A stretch of DNA of 64,000 nt. Origin: Wuchereria bancrofti (taxonomy: Eukaryota; Nematoda; Chromadorea; Rhabditida; Onchocercidae). The position numbers were made by a program, and so were the translations under genes. Below are positions 62,968 to 64,000 of the stretch, piece by piece. Location: positions 926,127 to 990,126 of the forward strand of contig SSBO01000009.1 of assembly GCA_005281725.1 (NCBI GenBank), read 5' to 3'. Positions within the stretch are counted from its first letter, which is position 1. Each line of letters begins with the position of its first letter. The notes below the pieces were generated by a model, which was given only the letters and a program-made list of their open reading frames with translations, did no database searches and was not told where the DNA came from.

Positions 62968-64000
62968 TTTCTCCATTGCTTATATGGGAGAACAGCTGTT
63001 TTGTGATTTAGCGTCCTTTTATTGCTGATAATTTCTCACTGAATTGAATCGAAATTCTTGATGGTATTATATTTTATTTTTTATTCATTTAACAGTTAAA
63101 TACACATGCATAAGTAAACAAATGATTAAATGCTCCATTTAGTATCATTCGTAGATTTCTCGTCTTTCAAATATTTGCCTATCTTTTTCTCTTCACAAAG
63201 AAATAACTAATATTTTTTCGAATTTAAACGCAAATAAACCAAAGAAAAGATTAAGATACTGTATATTCGTCATGCTATCAATATTAGTATTATCAGTGTT
63301 ATGGAAGGAATTAACAATGCAGCTGTATGCTTGCTACAGTATCACTATCAGTATCGTGAAGAGTAGACGGGATACTGTATACTTGCTACAGTATCACTAT
63401 CAGTATTGTAAAAGGAGTTAAGAAAGTAATGTACGTTTAGAAATAGAATTAGTTTATTATGAAAGAAAAGCGCTTCATTTTATTTTTACATCCCAAGTGC
63501 GTTTTCTACTCTTTCTGTTTTACAATATACATTCTTGCAAATAACGTTCCACAATAGGTACAAATAACGGTCAGATATGCTTGTTGAAATAGCGAACAAA
63601 TAAATTTCTCTGACATTATTGTTGTTTATTGTTTATTGTTGTTGCTTGTTGCTTGTTTTCTGCTGTTCATTTGTGCGTATTTGTGTTTTCTAAGCTTCAT
63701 TTTGCTAGTTAAATATTACAGTGATGAATGGTTTATGCTGTCCTTGAAAGTAACATAAATTATCAGAAAATGTTTGGAACTGTTTTTTTTTTCTTTTTTT
63801 GAAAAACAAGATTTAAACTAGAGATGTTTATCGATTTATTACTTAGTCGATAGCTAAATTCGTTTAATCAATCAAATTATTCTCAATAAGTTCATTAATC
63901 ATTAAGTCATAACTTATGATTACTAGTATTTTTATAATCATATTTATTCCATTTTTATTTTCCTTTAATTGTTTTAGATTTTGAACTCAATTAGCAGATC
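62968..64000. other. region after the tRNA, no gene seen
   Basis: No coding exon is recognised up to the window edge. A 52-bp repeat pair with a hairpin lies at 63324-63412, and a ttgtttattgttgttgcttg-type simple run lies near 63620-63660. Confidence 0.5.
63324..63412. repeat. 52-bp repeat pair with a perfect hairpin
   Basis: tgtatRcttgctacagtatc plus actatcagtatYgt occurs at 63324 and 63376. Inside, 63371-63395 reads GATACTGTA, a 7-nt loop, then TACAGTATC, a perfect 9-bp inverted repeat. A fainter related copy precedes it near 63257-63300. Confidence 0.8.

Noticed and set aside
1..64000. CRISPR arrays, operons, prophage or bacterial genes
   Set aside because: The spliced eukaryotic genes, the eukaryotic tRNA and the absence of bacterial-type gene packing or palindromic repeat-spacer arrays exclude these. 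The tandem arrays have no unique spacers.

Overview
The window is eukaryotic, very AT-rich and intron-dense, and it looks nematode. The two receptor genes belong to families that are expanded in nematodes. Introns end in short TTTCAG/TTTAG-type acceptors. Three genes have a 3' splice acceptor 10-69 nt before the start codon with no visible upstream exon, as expected for spliced-leader trans-splicing. The extreme AT content and long repeat-filled introns suggest a spirurid (filaria-like) parasite, but the species cannot be fixed from sequence alone. Single Ns at 13585, 21508 and 25652 mark scaffold joins.

Layout. 1-7650: the 3' end of a minus-strand gene for a single-pass membrane protein with an Ig-like C-terminal remnant; its 5' exons were not found. 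7651-17444: repeat-rich and almost gene-free (31-bp and trinucleotide arrays). 17445-21850 (minus): a choline kinase in 8 exons. 23745-31012 (plus): an alpha-type nicotinic acetylcholine receptor subunit in 10 exons, with a 3.6-kb intron filled by a roughly 158-bp tandem array. 34706-36034 (minus): a secreted Thr/Ser/Pro-rich mucin-like protein rebuilt from 3 exons. 40036-40873 (minus): a degraded C2H2 zinc-finger gene. 43039-61462 (plus): vps-54, the GARP tethering-complex subunit, in 22 exons. A complete DEG/ENaC channel gene (44675-49744, minus) is nested in its 8.7-kb third intron. 62896-62967 (plus): a tRNA-Glu(UUC).

The genes are not an operon and share no pathway: one membrane-lipid enzyme, one ligand-gated channel, one secreted mucin, one trafficking subunit and one sodium-channel-type protein. 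Choline kinase and the receptor diverge from 21851-23744. The mucin and vps-54 also diverge.

The most unusual structure is not a gene. In choline kinase, the receptor and the DEG/ENaC gene, intronic tandem duplications repeatedly span exon edges, so extra copies of splice donors, splice acceptors, a candidate microexon or an exon fragment sit in the introns. In one case (69-bp unit, choline kinase exon 7) the extra donors lie exactly 23 codons apart in an open frame. In another (receptor intron 5) about eighteen decoy acceptors precede the real one. All gene models here were built by hand from splice signals, reading phase and family similarity, and none has transcript support.
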